From: Actinocatenispora rupis
Lineage (GTDB): Bacteria > Actinomycetota > Actinomycetes > Mycobacteriales > Micromonosporaceae
NCBI RefSeq assembly: GCF_016861975.1
Contig: NZ_BOMB01000001.1
Location: 372,001-436,000, forward strand
Direction of reading: 5' to 3'
DNA length: 64,000 bases
Under the pieces are notes generated by a model. That model worked only from the letters and a program-made list of their open reading frames with translations. It did no database searches and was not told the origin of the DNA. The position numbers and the translations under genes were made by a program. Positions 27,824-36,006 of this stretch are shown one piece after another (within the stretch, counting starts at the first letter, position 1; the number at the start of each line of letters is the position of its first letter).

Positions 27824-30276
27824 GTCTGTTCCCGGGTGACGTGGGCGCCGCGGGCGTCCTTGCGGACCAGGTACCGCACGGGGATGCGCTCGGCCAATTC
27901 GGCCACGTGGGTGACGATGCCGACCATCCGGTCACCGCGGGCGGCAAGGTTCTCCAGGGTGGCCGCCACCGTGTCCAGCGTGCCCGGATCGAGCGTGCCG
28001 AAGCCCTCGTCGAGCATGATCGACTCCAGGCTGGTCGTGGTCGTCGACAGCCCGGCCAGCTGCTCGGACAGCGCCAGCGCCAGGGCCAGCGACGCCTGGA
28101 ACGTCTCGCCGCCGGACAGCGTGCGCACCGCCCGGCGCAGGTCGGCGTCGTGGTGGTCGACCACGAAGAACTCGCCCGCCTCGTACGCCAGCTCGTACTG
28201 CCCGGCGGACAGTTCGCGGAGGATCGCCGAGGCGCCGTCGACGAGCAGGTCCATCGCCTCGGTCAGCAGCCAACGCTGGAACCGGTCCGCGGCGAGGTGG
28301 GTGGCGAGCGCCTTCGCCACCTGGTTGGCGCGGGCGTGCCCGGCGCGCCGCTCGCGCAGCCCGGCGGCCTGCTCGTACCGCTCGGCGGCGCGGCGGTGGC
28401 CGGCCTCGGCACGTTCCACCGCCAGCGCCGCGGCCAACTGGTACGCCCCGGCGTCGGCGGCGCTGTCCGCGGGTCGTGGCACGCCGCACTCGTCGAGCAG
28501 CGCGCCGACCTTGTCCCGTACCGCGTCGGCGGCGGTGGCGGCCTGCTTCGCGGCGGCCAGCCGGTCGGCGCGGGCGGCCCGGCGGGCGGCCGCGCCCTCT
28601 GCCGCCCAGTCGGCCAGTGCCTGCCAGGAGGCGGCGAGGTCGTCGCGGTCGGCGGTGGGCGGGCCGAACCGGGACACCGCGTCGCGCGCCGAGTCGTACC
28701 GTTGCCAGCCGGTGCGCAGCCGCCGCTCGGTGTCGTCCGCGGCGGCGCGGGCGCGCTGCTGGTCCCGCCGCGCCGCCGTCACCCTGGTACGCGCGGCGGT
28801 CTGCGCGGACCGCAGCCGGTCGATGTCGGCGAGCCGTCCGGTGAGGGTGTCGGGGTCGGGCGCACCGTCGAGGTCGGCGGTGAGCGCGGCGAGCCGGTCG
28901 GCGACCTGCTCGCGCTGCCGGGTGGCCGCGGCGAGGGTGCCGGCGAGTTCCCGTGCGGCGCGGTCGGTCCGGTCCCGGCGGTCGCGGGCGGCGGTGACCG
29001 CGGCGCGCGCCTCGGCGAGGTGCGGCGCGTCGATCGGCGGCGGCAGCTCGGTGACCTCGCGCGCGCACACCGGGCAGTCGTGGCCGACGGCCAGCTCGGG
29101 CCGCAACGCCGCCGCGGTCTGCGCGGTACGCGCCGCGGCCAGCGCGGCCTCCGCCTCGGTCAGCGCCGTCTCCGCGGCGGCCGCCTCCGTACGGGCCTGC
29201 CCGGCGCGTTGCTCGGCGGCGGTGACCGCCTCGGCCAGCCCGGTCTCCTCGGCGGCGAGGGCGGCGCGTTCGCGGTGTCGTTCCAGGGTGCGGCGCAGGA
29301 CGGCCGGGTCGCCGGCGGCGTCGAGCGCCGCGGCGGCCTGTTCCTCGGCGTGTTCGGCGTCGGTCACCGCGGCGAGTGCAGCCGCCGCGCCGGTCCGGGC
29401 CCGTCCGGCGGCGTCGGCCAGCTCGGCCACCCCGTCCGGCGCGGTGATCCCGGCGAGCAGCCGGCCCTCGGCGTCGAGGTCGGCCAGCGCCTCGCGCGCC
29501 TCGGCCGCCCGGCGCTCGGCGTCCGTCAGCTCTGGTACGGCCGCGGCGACGGCCTCGGCGAGCCCGCGGAGCTGGTCGAGCCGGCCGGCGGCCTCGGCGA
29601 CGGACTGCTCGGTCGCGTCGGTCATCCCGTCGAGCAGCGCGTCGATGGCGCGGACGTCGCTGTCGGCCTCCTTGGCGGACTGCCGGGCGCGTTCCGCGAT
29701 CCGTTGGTACACGCGCAGGCCGAGCAGGTTGACCAGGATCTCCTGCCGCTTGGCCGGTTTGGCGTGCAGGAACTCCGCGAACTCGCCCTGCGGCAGTACG
29801 ACGCACGTGGTGAACTGCTCGTACGGCATGCCGACGGTGGCGGCGACCGCGTCGGTCATCTCCGTCGGCGTACCGGCGAGGACCTCGCCCAGCTCGCCGC
29901 CGCCCGGACCGTCACCGTCCAATGTGGACAGATCGAAGTCGGCGGGCAGTCGCTCCAGCCCGGCGCGGGTGGTGGTCACCTTGCCGCGGGCACTGCGCCG
30001 CAGCACCCGGGTCGCCACGTACCGAGCGCCGGCCGACTCGAAGACCAACCGGACCCGGGCCTCCGACGCCGACGGGGACAGCGCGTTCTCCACCGACCGC
30101 AGGTGGTCCCAGCGCGGAACCGTGCCGTACAGGGCGAAGCAGATGGCGTCGAGGACGGTGGACTTGCCCGAACCGGTCGGGCCGAGCAGGGCGAAGAAGT
30201 CGGCCCCGGCGAAGTCGATCGTCGTCTCGTCCCGGAACACGGTGAAACCGGCGAGGTCGAGCCGGACCGGACGCAT
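27820..30276 (-). CDS. sbcC: DNA double-strand break repair ATPase SbcC (Rad50 homologue)
   Basis: SMC-like ATPase of 818 residues, partner of the SbcD nuclease in processing DNA ends and hairpins. Walker A GPTGSGKST is at about 32-40. A long Ala/Glu/Arg-rich coiled coil is interrupted by the zinc hook CPVC at about 401-404. The ABC signature LSGGETFQASLALALALSE and Walker B SIMLDEGFGTLD are near the C-terminus. It is somewhat shorter than the enterobacterial protein (about 1050) but normal for actinobacteria. TGATG overlap couples it to sbcD, and GAGGAGG lies about 8 nt before its ATG. Confidence 0.96.
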   Translation of the reverse strand: MRPVRLDLAGFTVFRDETTIDFAGADFFALLGPTGSGKSTVLDAICFALYGTVPRWDHLRSVENALSPSASEARVRLVFESAGARYVATRVLRRSARGKVTTTRAGLERLPADFDLSTLDGDGPGGGELGEVLAGTPTEMTDAVAATVGMPYEQFTTCVVLPQGEFAEFLHAKPAKRQEILVNLLGLRVYQRIAERARQSAKEADSDVRAIDALLDGMTDATEQSVAEAAGRLDQLRGLAEAVAAAVPELTDAERRAAEAREALADLDAEGRLLAGITAPDGVAELADAAGRARTGAAAALAAVTDAEHAEEQAAAALDAAGDPAVLRRTLERHRERAALAAEETGLAEAVTAAEQRAGQARTEAAAAETALTEAEAALAAARTAQTAAALRPELAVGHDCPVCAREVTELPPPIDAPHLAEARAAVTAARDRRDRTDRAARELAGTLAAATRQREQVADRLAALTADLDGAPDPDTLTGRLADIDRLRSAQTAARTRVTAARRDQQRARAAADDTERRLRTGWQRYDSARDAVSRFGPPTADRDDLAASWQALADWAAEGAAARRAARADRLAAAKQAATAADAVRDKVGALLDECGVPRPADSAADAGAYQLAAALAVERAEAGHRRAAERYEQAAGLRERRAGHARANQVAKALATHLAADRFQRWLLTEAMDLLVDGASAILRELSAGQYELAYEAGEFFVVDHHDADLRRAVRTLSGGETFQASLALALALSEQLAGLSTTTTSLESIMLDEGFGTLDPGTLDTVAATLENLAARGDRMVGIVTHVAELAERIPVRYLVRKDARGAHVTREQT

Positions 30277-31412
30277 CAGGAGACCTCCTCGTGCAGCCGG
30301 TCGAACAGCTCCGACACGGCCGGGTCCTCGTGCCCCGCCTCGGTCAGGTAGTCGGCGAACAGCCGTCGCGGGCTCTGTCCCGCCCGGCTCACCCGGCGCG
30401 GCGCGTCCGGCGTGGCGGCCAGCTCCGGGTCGATCCGCACCTCCAGCGCGCCCGGCAGCAGCTCCTGCACCTCCTCGCGCAACCCGGCCCGCGGCTTCTC
30501 CCGGACGAACACCCGCAGCCACGCGTCGCCCGGCTCCAGCGACTTCAGCTCGTCGAGCGTGCCCCGCACCGTACGCAGGGTGCGGGCGGCGGCGATCGGC
30601 ACCTCGCGTACCCGGGCGGGGGTGGTCGGGGTGGCCTCCACGATCAGCACCCCGGGCGTGTTGTCCTGCTCGCCGAAGTCGACCGCGAGCGGACTGCCCG
30701 AGTAGTGGATGGGGCACGGGCCGGGGACCGCCTGCCGGCGGTGCAGGTGACCGAGCGCCACGTAGTGCGCGGAGGTGGGGAACAGCGTCGAGGGCACCGC
30801 GTACGCCTGGATGGTGTGCGCCTCGCGCTCGCCGCCGCCGGTCTTCGCGCCGACGACCGTCAGGTGCCCGGCGATCAGGTTCACCGAGTCCGCCCGGAAC
30901 GAGCCGGTCAGCGCATCCAGCAGCCGACCCAGATGGTCCGCGTACGTCTGGTTGGCCTCGGCGCCGGTCAGGTCGAACATCTCGGTGGCGCGCACCGCGT
31001 ACCGCTGGGAGACGAACGGGAGGGCGACGAGCGTCCAGTCCTCCCCGGCGGCGGTGCGACCGGTGACGACCGGGTCGGTGGCGGTGCGGACGGTGCCGCG
31101 CAACGTGATGCCGGCCGCGTCGGCCCAGCCGCGCAACGCGTCGAGCGCGGCGCCGTTGTCGTGGTTGCCGGCGATCGCCACCACGTCCGCCCCGGTACGC
31201 CGCAGCGCGGTCAGCGCGCGCACCACCACCCGGGTCGTCTCCGGGCCGGGCGCGGCCGTCTCGTACAGGTCGCCGGCGACGACGACGAGGTCCGGCCGCT
31301 CGGCCTCGGCGATCCGCACCAGCTCGGCCAACACCTGGATGTGCTCGTCGACGCGGGGCCGGCCCTTCAACACCTTCCCCACGTGCCAGTCCGACGTGTG
31401 CAGGATCTTCAC
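30276..31412 (-). CDS. sbcD: DNA double-strand break repair nuclease SbcD (Mre11 homologue)
   Basis: Metallophosphoesterase-type nuclease of 378 residues. The phosphodiesterase motifs are in order: LHTSDWHVGK, VVAGDLYE, AIAGNHDN, LIAGHLTV and ALGHLHRRQ, which supply the two-metal ligands. The C-terminal capping region runs from about 260. GTG 31412 has a GGGGGG ribosome site 8 nt upstream. First gene of the repair operon sbcD-sbcC-(small ORF)-NurA-like-AlkA-like, divergent from an AraC regulator across an interval containing a perfect inverted repeat. Confidence 0.95.
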   Translation of the reverse strand: MKILHTSDWHVGKVLKGRPRVDEHIQVLAELVRIAEAERPDLVVVAGDLYETAAPGPETTRVVVRALTALRRTGADVVAIAGNHDNGAALDALRGWADAAGITLRGTVRTATDPVVTGRTAAGEDWTLVALPFVSQRYAVRATEMFDLTGAEANQTYADHLGRLLDALTGSFRADSVNLIAGHLTVVGAKTGGGEREAHTIQAYAVPSTLFPTSAHYVALGHLHRRQAVPGPCPIHYSGSPLAVDFGEQDNTPGVLIVEATPTTPARVREVPIAAARTLRTVRGTLDELKSLEPGDAWLRVFVREKPRAGLREEVQELLPGALEVRIDPELAATPDAPRRVSRAGQSPRRLFADYLTEAGHEDPAVSELFDRLHEEVS

Positions 31413-31500
31413 CGTGCCGACCCCCCGACCCCGTCCCGCGCCGGTACGTCGTCCGCGACGTCCGGGGCAGCCCGTGCGGGCTGCGAGACCGACCATAGGC

Positions 31501-31529
31501 GAGGGGTCCGACAGTGCGTTGGACCCCTC
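31501..31529. promoter_or_regulatory. perfect inverted repeat in sbcD/AraC divergent promoter region
   Basis: GAGGGGTCC (31501-31509) and GGACCCCTC (31521-31529) form a 9-bp dyad with an 11-nt spacer. A second near-palindrome, CACCCGACGGGTG, adjoins it at 31530-31542. Placement between divergent genes suggests an operator, possibly for the AraC-type regulator. It does not resemble the actinobacterial LexA box. Confidence 0.45.
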
Positions 31530-31595
31530 ACCCGACGGGTGGGTTGCGTCGCGTCCGCCGCCGTCGTTGTCGGAGGGTCGTGCCAGCATCACCGC

Positions 31596-32054
31596 ATGGG
31601 TGCCAGACCGTGGTCCGCGGACGTCGTACGGCTGGGTCGGCTGCGGCTGGCCCGCGACCTGCTGGACCGAGACTGGTCCCGGCCGCTCGACCTGGACCGG
31701 CTCGCCCGCCACGCCGGCTACTCCAAATACCACTTCGTACGCGCGTTCGCCGCGGCGTACGGGGAGACGCCCGGGCAGTACCTGACGCGGCGGCGGGTGG
31801 AGCGGGCGCAGGACCTGCTGCGCGCCGGTGACCGTACCGTCACGGAGATCTGCACGCTGGTCGGGTTCGGCTCGCTGGGCACGTTCTGCACCCGGTTCAA
31901 GGAGCTGACGGGGCTGACGCCGGGCGCGTTCCGGCGCGCCGCACGCAGTTCCGGGGTGCCGCCGGTGCCGGCCTGCTTCGTCCAGATGTGGGGCGGCGGG
32001 TTCGCCGCGGGGAGCGCAACCTCGAAGAAGCCCGCGCCGCCGCTGGCGTCGTAG
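31596..32054 (+). CDS. AraC-family transcriptional regulator (HTH only), second copy
   Basis: Regulator of 152 residues consisting of the two-HTH AraC domain: LDLDRLARHAGYSKYHFVRAFAAAYGETPGQYL and RTVTEICTLVGFGSLGTFCTRFKELTGLTPGAFR. It parallels the protein at 18796 in size, domain limits and a short tail with Cys (VPACFV). As there, the next gene encodes a VOC protein, so this is a duplicated or recurrent regulator-effector pair. The ATG lies 6 nt after CAGCAT, without a Shine-Dalgarno. Confidence 0.87.
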   Translation: MGARPWSADVVRLGRLRLARDLLDRDWSRPLDLDRLARHAGYSKYHFVRAFAAAYGETPGQYLTRRRVERAQDLLRAGDRTVTEICTLVGFGSLGTFCTRFKELTGLTPGAFRRAARSSGVPPVPACFVQMWGGGFAAGSATSKKPAPPLAS

Positions 32055-32094
32055 CGTCGGGGGCACGACGCGACGATCCACTTGGGGGGATGTC

Positions 32095-32553
32095 ATGACG
32101 ATGTCGTTCGCCATCGGCACGGTGTGGGTGCTCGACCAGGACTCCGCGCACGACTTCTACACGACGAAGCTCGGCTTCGAGGTGCGGCACGACGTGCTGA
32201 TGGGCCCGCAGCGCTGGCTGACGGTCGGCCCGCCGGGGCAGCCCGACATCGAGCTGGCGTTGATGCTCGCCGCGCCGCCGGCGCTCGACCCGGAGTCCGC
32301 CGGCCACCTGCGCGCCCTGATCGCGAAGGGCGTGCTGGGCGCGGCGGCGTTCCACACCGACGACTGCCGCGCCACCCATCGCGAGCTGTCCGCCCGGGGC
32401 GTGTCGTTCGTACAGGACCCCACCGACCGGCCGTACGGGACGGAGGCGTTGTTCCGGGACGACTCCGGTAACTGGTTCAGCCTCACGCAGCCCCGTGCGG
32501 AGCTGGACCGTTCGCTCGACTGGCACAACGGCGCCGCTGCCAGCTCGCCCTGA
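32095..32553 (+). CDS. VOC/glyoxalase-fold protein, second copy
   Basis: VOC protein of 152 residues. FAIGTVWVLDQDSAHDFYTTKLGFEVRHD starts the fold and EALFRDDSGNWFSLTQP ends it. Sequence identity to the copy at 19256 is modest, so the duplication, if it is one, is old. GGGGGGA is 4 nt before the ATG. Substrate unknown. The 164 bases between its stop and the ACT-domain gene show no further gene. Confidence 0.84.
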   Translation: MTMSFAIGTVWVLDQDSAHDFYTTKLGFEVRHDVLMGPQRWLTVGPPGQPDIELALMLAAPPALDPESAGHLRALIAKGVLGAAAFHTDDCRATHRELSARGVSFVQDPTDRPYGTEALFRDDSGNWFSLTQPRAELDRSLDWHNGAAASSP

Positions 32554-32717
32554 CCCGGCGCGGTCCCGCTGTCCCGGCGGTCCGGCATGTCTCGCCGGGC
32601 CGTCGGGGTGGGTGTCGCCACACGTCGGTCGGCGTCACCGCTCCGCAACACCGCGGCAACACCGCCCGGCCACTGTCGACGACGGAGCCCGTTTCCGTCC
32701 GCCGACAGGAGGCCACC

Positions 32718-33350
32718 ATGCTGGTACGAGCGCGCGTCGCGCTGCCCGACGCGCCCGGTTCGCTGGGCCGCCTGGCCTGGACCCTCGGCGTACTCGGCGC
32801 CGACATCCTCCAGGTGTCGGTGCTGGAGACCGGTTCCGGCCGGGCGGTGGACGAGCTGACCCTGCGGCTCGGTTCGCTGACGCTCGACGAGCTGCGCGAC
32901 CGCATCCAGGTCATCCCGGGCGTACGGGTGCTCGCGGTGTGGCGGCCGCGTGCGGTGTCCCGTGCGGCGGACGCCACCGTACTCGGCCAGCTCGCCCGGC
33001 ATCCGGACCGCGGTCTGAGCACGCTGGTCGACGCCGCGCCGGACCTGTTCGCCGCGGAGTGGGCGGTGCTGCTGGGCGGTGGCGGTCCGGAGCCGACGGC
33101 GGTGCGGGCCAGTTTCCGGGCGCCGCAGGCGTTGGCGGTGGGTGCGCTGGAGCCGTTGCGGCCCCGCGGGTACACGCTGCCGGACGGTACGCACGCGGCG
33201 ATGGCGCCGCTCGCCGGCGGCACGGTGCTGCTGGTGGCGCGGGCGGCCGGACCGGCGTTCCACCGTACCGAGGTGGACCGGTTGGACCAGTTGGTCGACG
33301 CGGCGTCGGGCATCCTCGGTACGGACCGTACGGTGGCCGCGGCCGGCTGA
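32718..33350 (+). CDS. ACT-domain protein
   Basis: Protein of 210 residues. The N-terminal ACT domain (VRARVALPDAPGSLGRLAWTLGVLGADILQVSVLE, then DRIQVIPGVRVLAV at about 70-80) normally binds amino acids or similar ligands. The C-terminal half (about 90-200) looks like a degenerate GAF-type fold (LVDAAPDLFAAEWAVLL...). It therefore resembles the ACT-plus-sensor proteins of actinobacteria with no attached enzyme. AGGAGG lies 6 nt before ATG 32718. It is monocistronic. Confidence 0.75.
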   Translation: MLVRARVALPDAPGSLGRLAWTLGVLGADILQVSVLETGSGRAVDELTLRLGSLTLDELRDRIQVIPGVRVLAVWRPRAVSRAADATVLGQLARHPDRGLSTLVDAAPDLFAAEWAVLLGGGGPEPTAVRASFRAPQALAVGALEPLRPRGYTLPDGTHAAMAPLAGGTVLLVARAAGPAFHRTEVDRLDQLVDAASGILGTDRTVAAAG

Positions 33351-33370
33351 TTCCGCGGGTCCGGCGATGC

Positions 33371-33400
33371 TTGCTGGGCCGTGATCATCTGGGATATTGT
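33371..33400 (+). promoter_or_regulatory. candidate promoter of the GH95-like gene
   Basis: TTGCTG (33371-33376) and TATTGT (33395-33400) are separated by 18 nt in an island of lower GC about 95 bases before the start. GGGAT and ATCCC (33391-33395, 33410-33414) flank the -10 as a weak dyad that a repressor could use. Confidence 0.45.
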
Positions 33401-33494
33401 TGGCCATTCATCCCATGTATCTGTTTCCGGCCGCCGATCCCCCGCCCGGCCGGTGGCAGTGACCCGGTGGCAGGGGCACCGCCTGGAGGCGATC

Positions 33495-35819
33495 ATGCGC
33501 GGGATCTCTCGTCGTGGTCTGCTCGGAGCCGCTGCCGGCACGGTCGCCGCCGGGACCGCCGCCGCGACGGCCGTCCCGGGCGAGGCGCGGGCCACCACCG
33601 GGGATGCGGGTCCTTCGCTGAGCTTCGACGCCGGTCCGCCGCGGCTGCACGACACCATGGGCGATGCCGGGTGGGCGCGGTTCCTGGCCGGTGCCGACCC
33701 GCGCTGGCGCCGACTGCCCGGCACGTTCTACGAAGGGCCGTTCCTGGGCAACGGGGGTCTCGGCGCCGCGGTGTACCGGCAGGCGACGCGGCGGGCGCTG
33801 CTGGTCGAGCTGGGCGACAACCGGGTGCGCGACCACCAGGAGGCGGGCGGCCCGCTGTTCGGCGGTGCCCGGCTGCGAGTCGGGCACCTGGCGCTGGTGA
33901 CGGTCGGCGAGGTCACCGCGGTAGACCTGCGCCTGTCGCTGTGGGACGCCGAACTGTCCGGCACGGTGACCACCACGGCCGGCTCGGTTGGCCTGCGCTG
34001 CTTCGTCCACGCCACCCGGGACCTGCTCGTGGTGGAACTGCGGCCGGACGCGGGGGAGCGGTCCGCGTCCTGGTCGTTCACGCCGTACCCGGCGGAGAGT
34101 CCACGGTTGGCGTACCAGCCGCGGCCGGACGGGCTGGTGGACAACCCGGAGCCGGTCGCCGGGTTCGACGCGTCCGGCGGGAGCTGCGTGCAGGACCTGG
34201 CCGCCGGCGGTGGCCACGCGACGGTGTGGCGGGTCACGCGCACTGGCGCGGTCAGCGTCCTGGTGGCGAGCGTCGCCGCCAGCCACCCCGACCGCACCGC
34301 GTACGCGACGGCCGAGCGGACGGTGCGTGCCGCCGCCGGGCGTACCGTCGGGGAGTCGGCGGGGGAGCACCGGCAGTGGTGGCACCGGTTCTATCCGCGC
34401 AGTTTCGTGTCCGTGCCGGACGACCGCACCCAGTCCTTCTACTGGATCCAGCTGTACAAGATGGCCAGCGCCACCCGCGCCGACCGGCCGGTGGTGTCGA
34501 CGAGCGCGCAGTGGCTGCAACCGACGCCGTGGCCCGGCACCGGGTGGAACCGCACCGTGCCGCTGTCGTACTGGCTGATCCACGCGAGCGGGCACGGTGA
34601 GCTGGACTCGCTGACCGCGACGCTGCGCCGGTGCCGGGACGCGCTCGTCGCGGACGTGCCGGCGGCGTACCGGGGGGATTCGGCGGGGATCGGCCGCGCC
34701 AGCCAGGACGACCTGCGTACCGCGGAGGTGGTGGTGCCGGGGTCGGTGACCGGCACGCCGGAGGTCGGCAACCTGACGTGGGCGCTGCACACCGCGTGGC
34801 TGGCGTACCGGCACGGGATGGCCGACGGGGTGCTGCGCGAGGTGCTGTATCCGTTGCTGCGCAAGGCGATCGGCTTCTACCTGCACTTCCTGACCGAGGG
34901 CGGGGACGGGCGGCTGCACCTGCCCGCGACGTACTCCCCGGAGTACGCGACGACCACGGACTGCAACTACGACCTGGCGCTGCTCACCTGGGGCTGCCGG
35001 ACGCTGCTCGACGCCACCGACCGGCTCGGCGTCGACGACCCGCTCCGGCCCCGCTGGCGGGACGTCCTGGACCGGCTGGTCGAGCCGCCGCAGGGCGCCG
35101 ACGGGCTGTGGATCGGCGCCACCCGACGGCTCACCTCCTCGCACCCGCACTACTCGCACCTGCTCTGGTTCCACCCGCTGCACCTGCTCGACCCGACCGA
35201 CTCCACCGGTCGTGACCTGTTGCAACGCTCGCTGAACCAGTGGGTCGGGCGGGCCGGCGCGCGCCAGGGCCACACGTACACGGGGGCGGCGTCGATGAGC
35301 GCGCTGCTCGGCGACGGCGACCGCGCGTTCGGCTACCTCGGCGAGCTGTTCGACCGCCACCTCACCCCCAACACGATGTACGCGGAGAGCGGCCCCGCCC
35401 TGGAGACGCCGCTGTCCGGCGCCCGGTCACTGCACGACATGCTGCTGCAGAGCTGGGGCGGCGTGCTGCGGATCTTCCCCGCCGTACCGTCCGGCTGGGC
35501 CGACGTCACCGTGCACGACCTGAGCGCCGAAGGTGGATTCCGCGTCAGCGCCGTACGGTCCGCCGGACGCACCCGGTTCGTCCGCATCCGCAGTACGGCG
35601 GGGGAACCGTGCCGGGTCGTACCGGGGCTGGCCCGGCCGTACCGGGTGCAGGCGCTGGCGGGCGGCGACCCGGTCGGCTACCGCGACCTCGGCGGCATGC
35701 TCGAACTCGACCTGCCGCGCGGCGGCGACGTGCTGCTCACCACCGCCGGCGTCGACCCCGACCTGGTCATCGCCCCGGTCGCCGGCAACGGCACCCCCGG
35801 CTGGGGCCTGCCCACCTGA
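33495..35819 (+). CDS. secreted glycoside hydrolase, GH95-like
   Basis: Exported enzyme of 774 residues with a Tat signal at the N-terminus (ISRRGLLGAAAG, cleavage near residue 35). The pattern GPFLGNGGLGAAVY, then an (alpha/alpha)6-barrel with GNLTWALHTAWLAYRHG, LPATYSPEYATTTDCNYDLALLTWG, and the C-terminal MLLQSWGGVLRIFPAVPSGWADVTVHDL match GH95-type alpha-L-fucosidases and related alpha-L-galactosidases. The exact sugar is unknown. GGAGG is 5 nt before the ATG. There is no transporter beside it; the nearest carbohydrate system is the operon at 45.8 kb. Confidence 0.78.
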   Translation: MRGISRRGLLGAAAGTVAAGTAAATAVPGEARATTGDAGPSLSFDAGPPRLHDTMGDAGWARFLAGADPRWRRLPGTFYEGPFLGNGGLGAAVYRQATRRALLVELGDNRVRDHQEAGGPLFGGARLRVGHLALVTVGEVTAVDLRLSLWDAELSGTVTTTAGSVGLRCFVHATRDLLVVELRPDAGERSASWSFTPYPAESPRLAYQPRPDGLVDNPEPVAGFDASGGSCVQDLAAGGGHATVWRVTRTGAVSVLVASVAASHPDRTAYATAERTVRAAAGRTVGESAGEHRQWWHRFYPRSFVSVPDDRTQSFYWIQLYKMASATRADRPVVSTSAQWLQPTPWPGTGWNRTVPLSYWLIHASGHGELDSLTATLRRCRDALVADVPAAYRGDSAGIGRASQDDLRTAEVVVPGSVTGTPEVGNLTWALHTAWLAYRHGMADGVLREVLYPLLRKAIGFYLHFLTEGGDGRLHLPATYSPEYATTTDCNYDLALLTWGCRTLLDATDRLGVDDPLRPRWRDVLDRLVEPPQGADGLWIGATRRLTSSHPHYSHLLWFHPLHLLDPTDSTGRDLLQRSLNQWVGRAGARQGHTYTGAASMSALLGDGDRAFGYLGELFDRHLTPNTMYAESGPALETPLSGARSLHDMLLQSWGGVLRIFPAVPSGWADVTVHDLSAEGGFRVSAVRSAGRTRFVRIRSTAGEPCRVVPGLARPYRVQALAGGDPVGYRDLGGMLELDLPRGGDVLLTTAGVDPDLVIAPVAGNGTPGWGLPT

Positions 35820-35867
35820 CCGCCGTGCGCCGCCCGCCGGGACGGCCGGATGCGGGGCACTGCGACC

Positions 35868-35975
35868 GCGGACAGGGTCGGCAGCCCGTCGGCGTCGGCG
35901 CCGACGCCCGCGGACAGGGTCGGCGGCCGGTCCGCGGCACCGCGGCTGCCGTCCGTGGACCAGGTCGGCAGCCCG
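35868..35975. repeat. short direct repeats and palindrome between convergent genes
   Basis: GCGGACAGGGTCGGC occurs at 35868-35882 and 35910-35924. A diverged third copy (GTGGACCAGGTCGGCAGCCCG) starts near 35955. Between the first two is a perfect 18-bp palindrome, GGCGTCGGCGCCGACGCC, at 35891-35908 that could act as a terminator for the GH95-like and HerA-like genes. No gene lies here. Confidence 0.6.
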
Positions 35976-36006
35976 CCCGCGCCGGCACCGCCTCACCGGC
36001 CGGCGG

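Noticed and set aside
26414-31066. Very long plus-strand open frame (about 1550 codons) opposite the repair operon
   Set aside because: It is Arg/Ala/Ser/Pro-rich with no domains and lies antisense to clear sbcC, sbcD and NurA-like genes; high GC suppresses stop codons.
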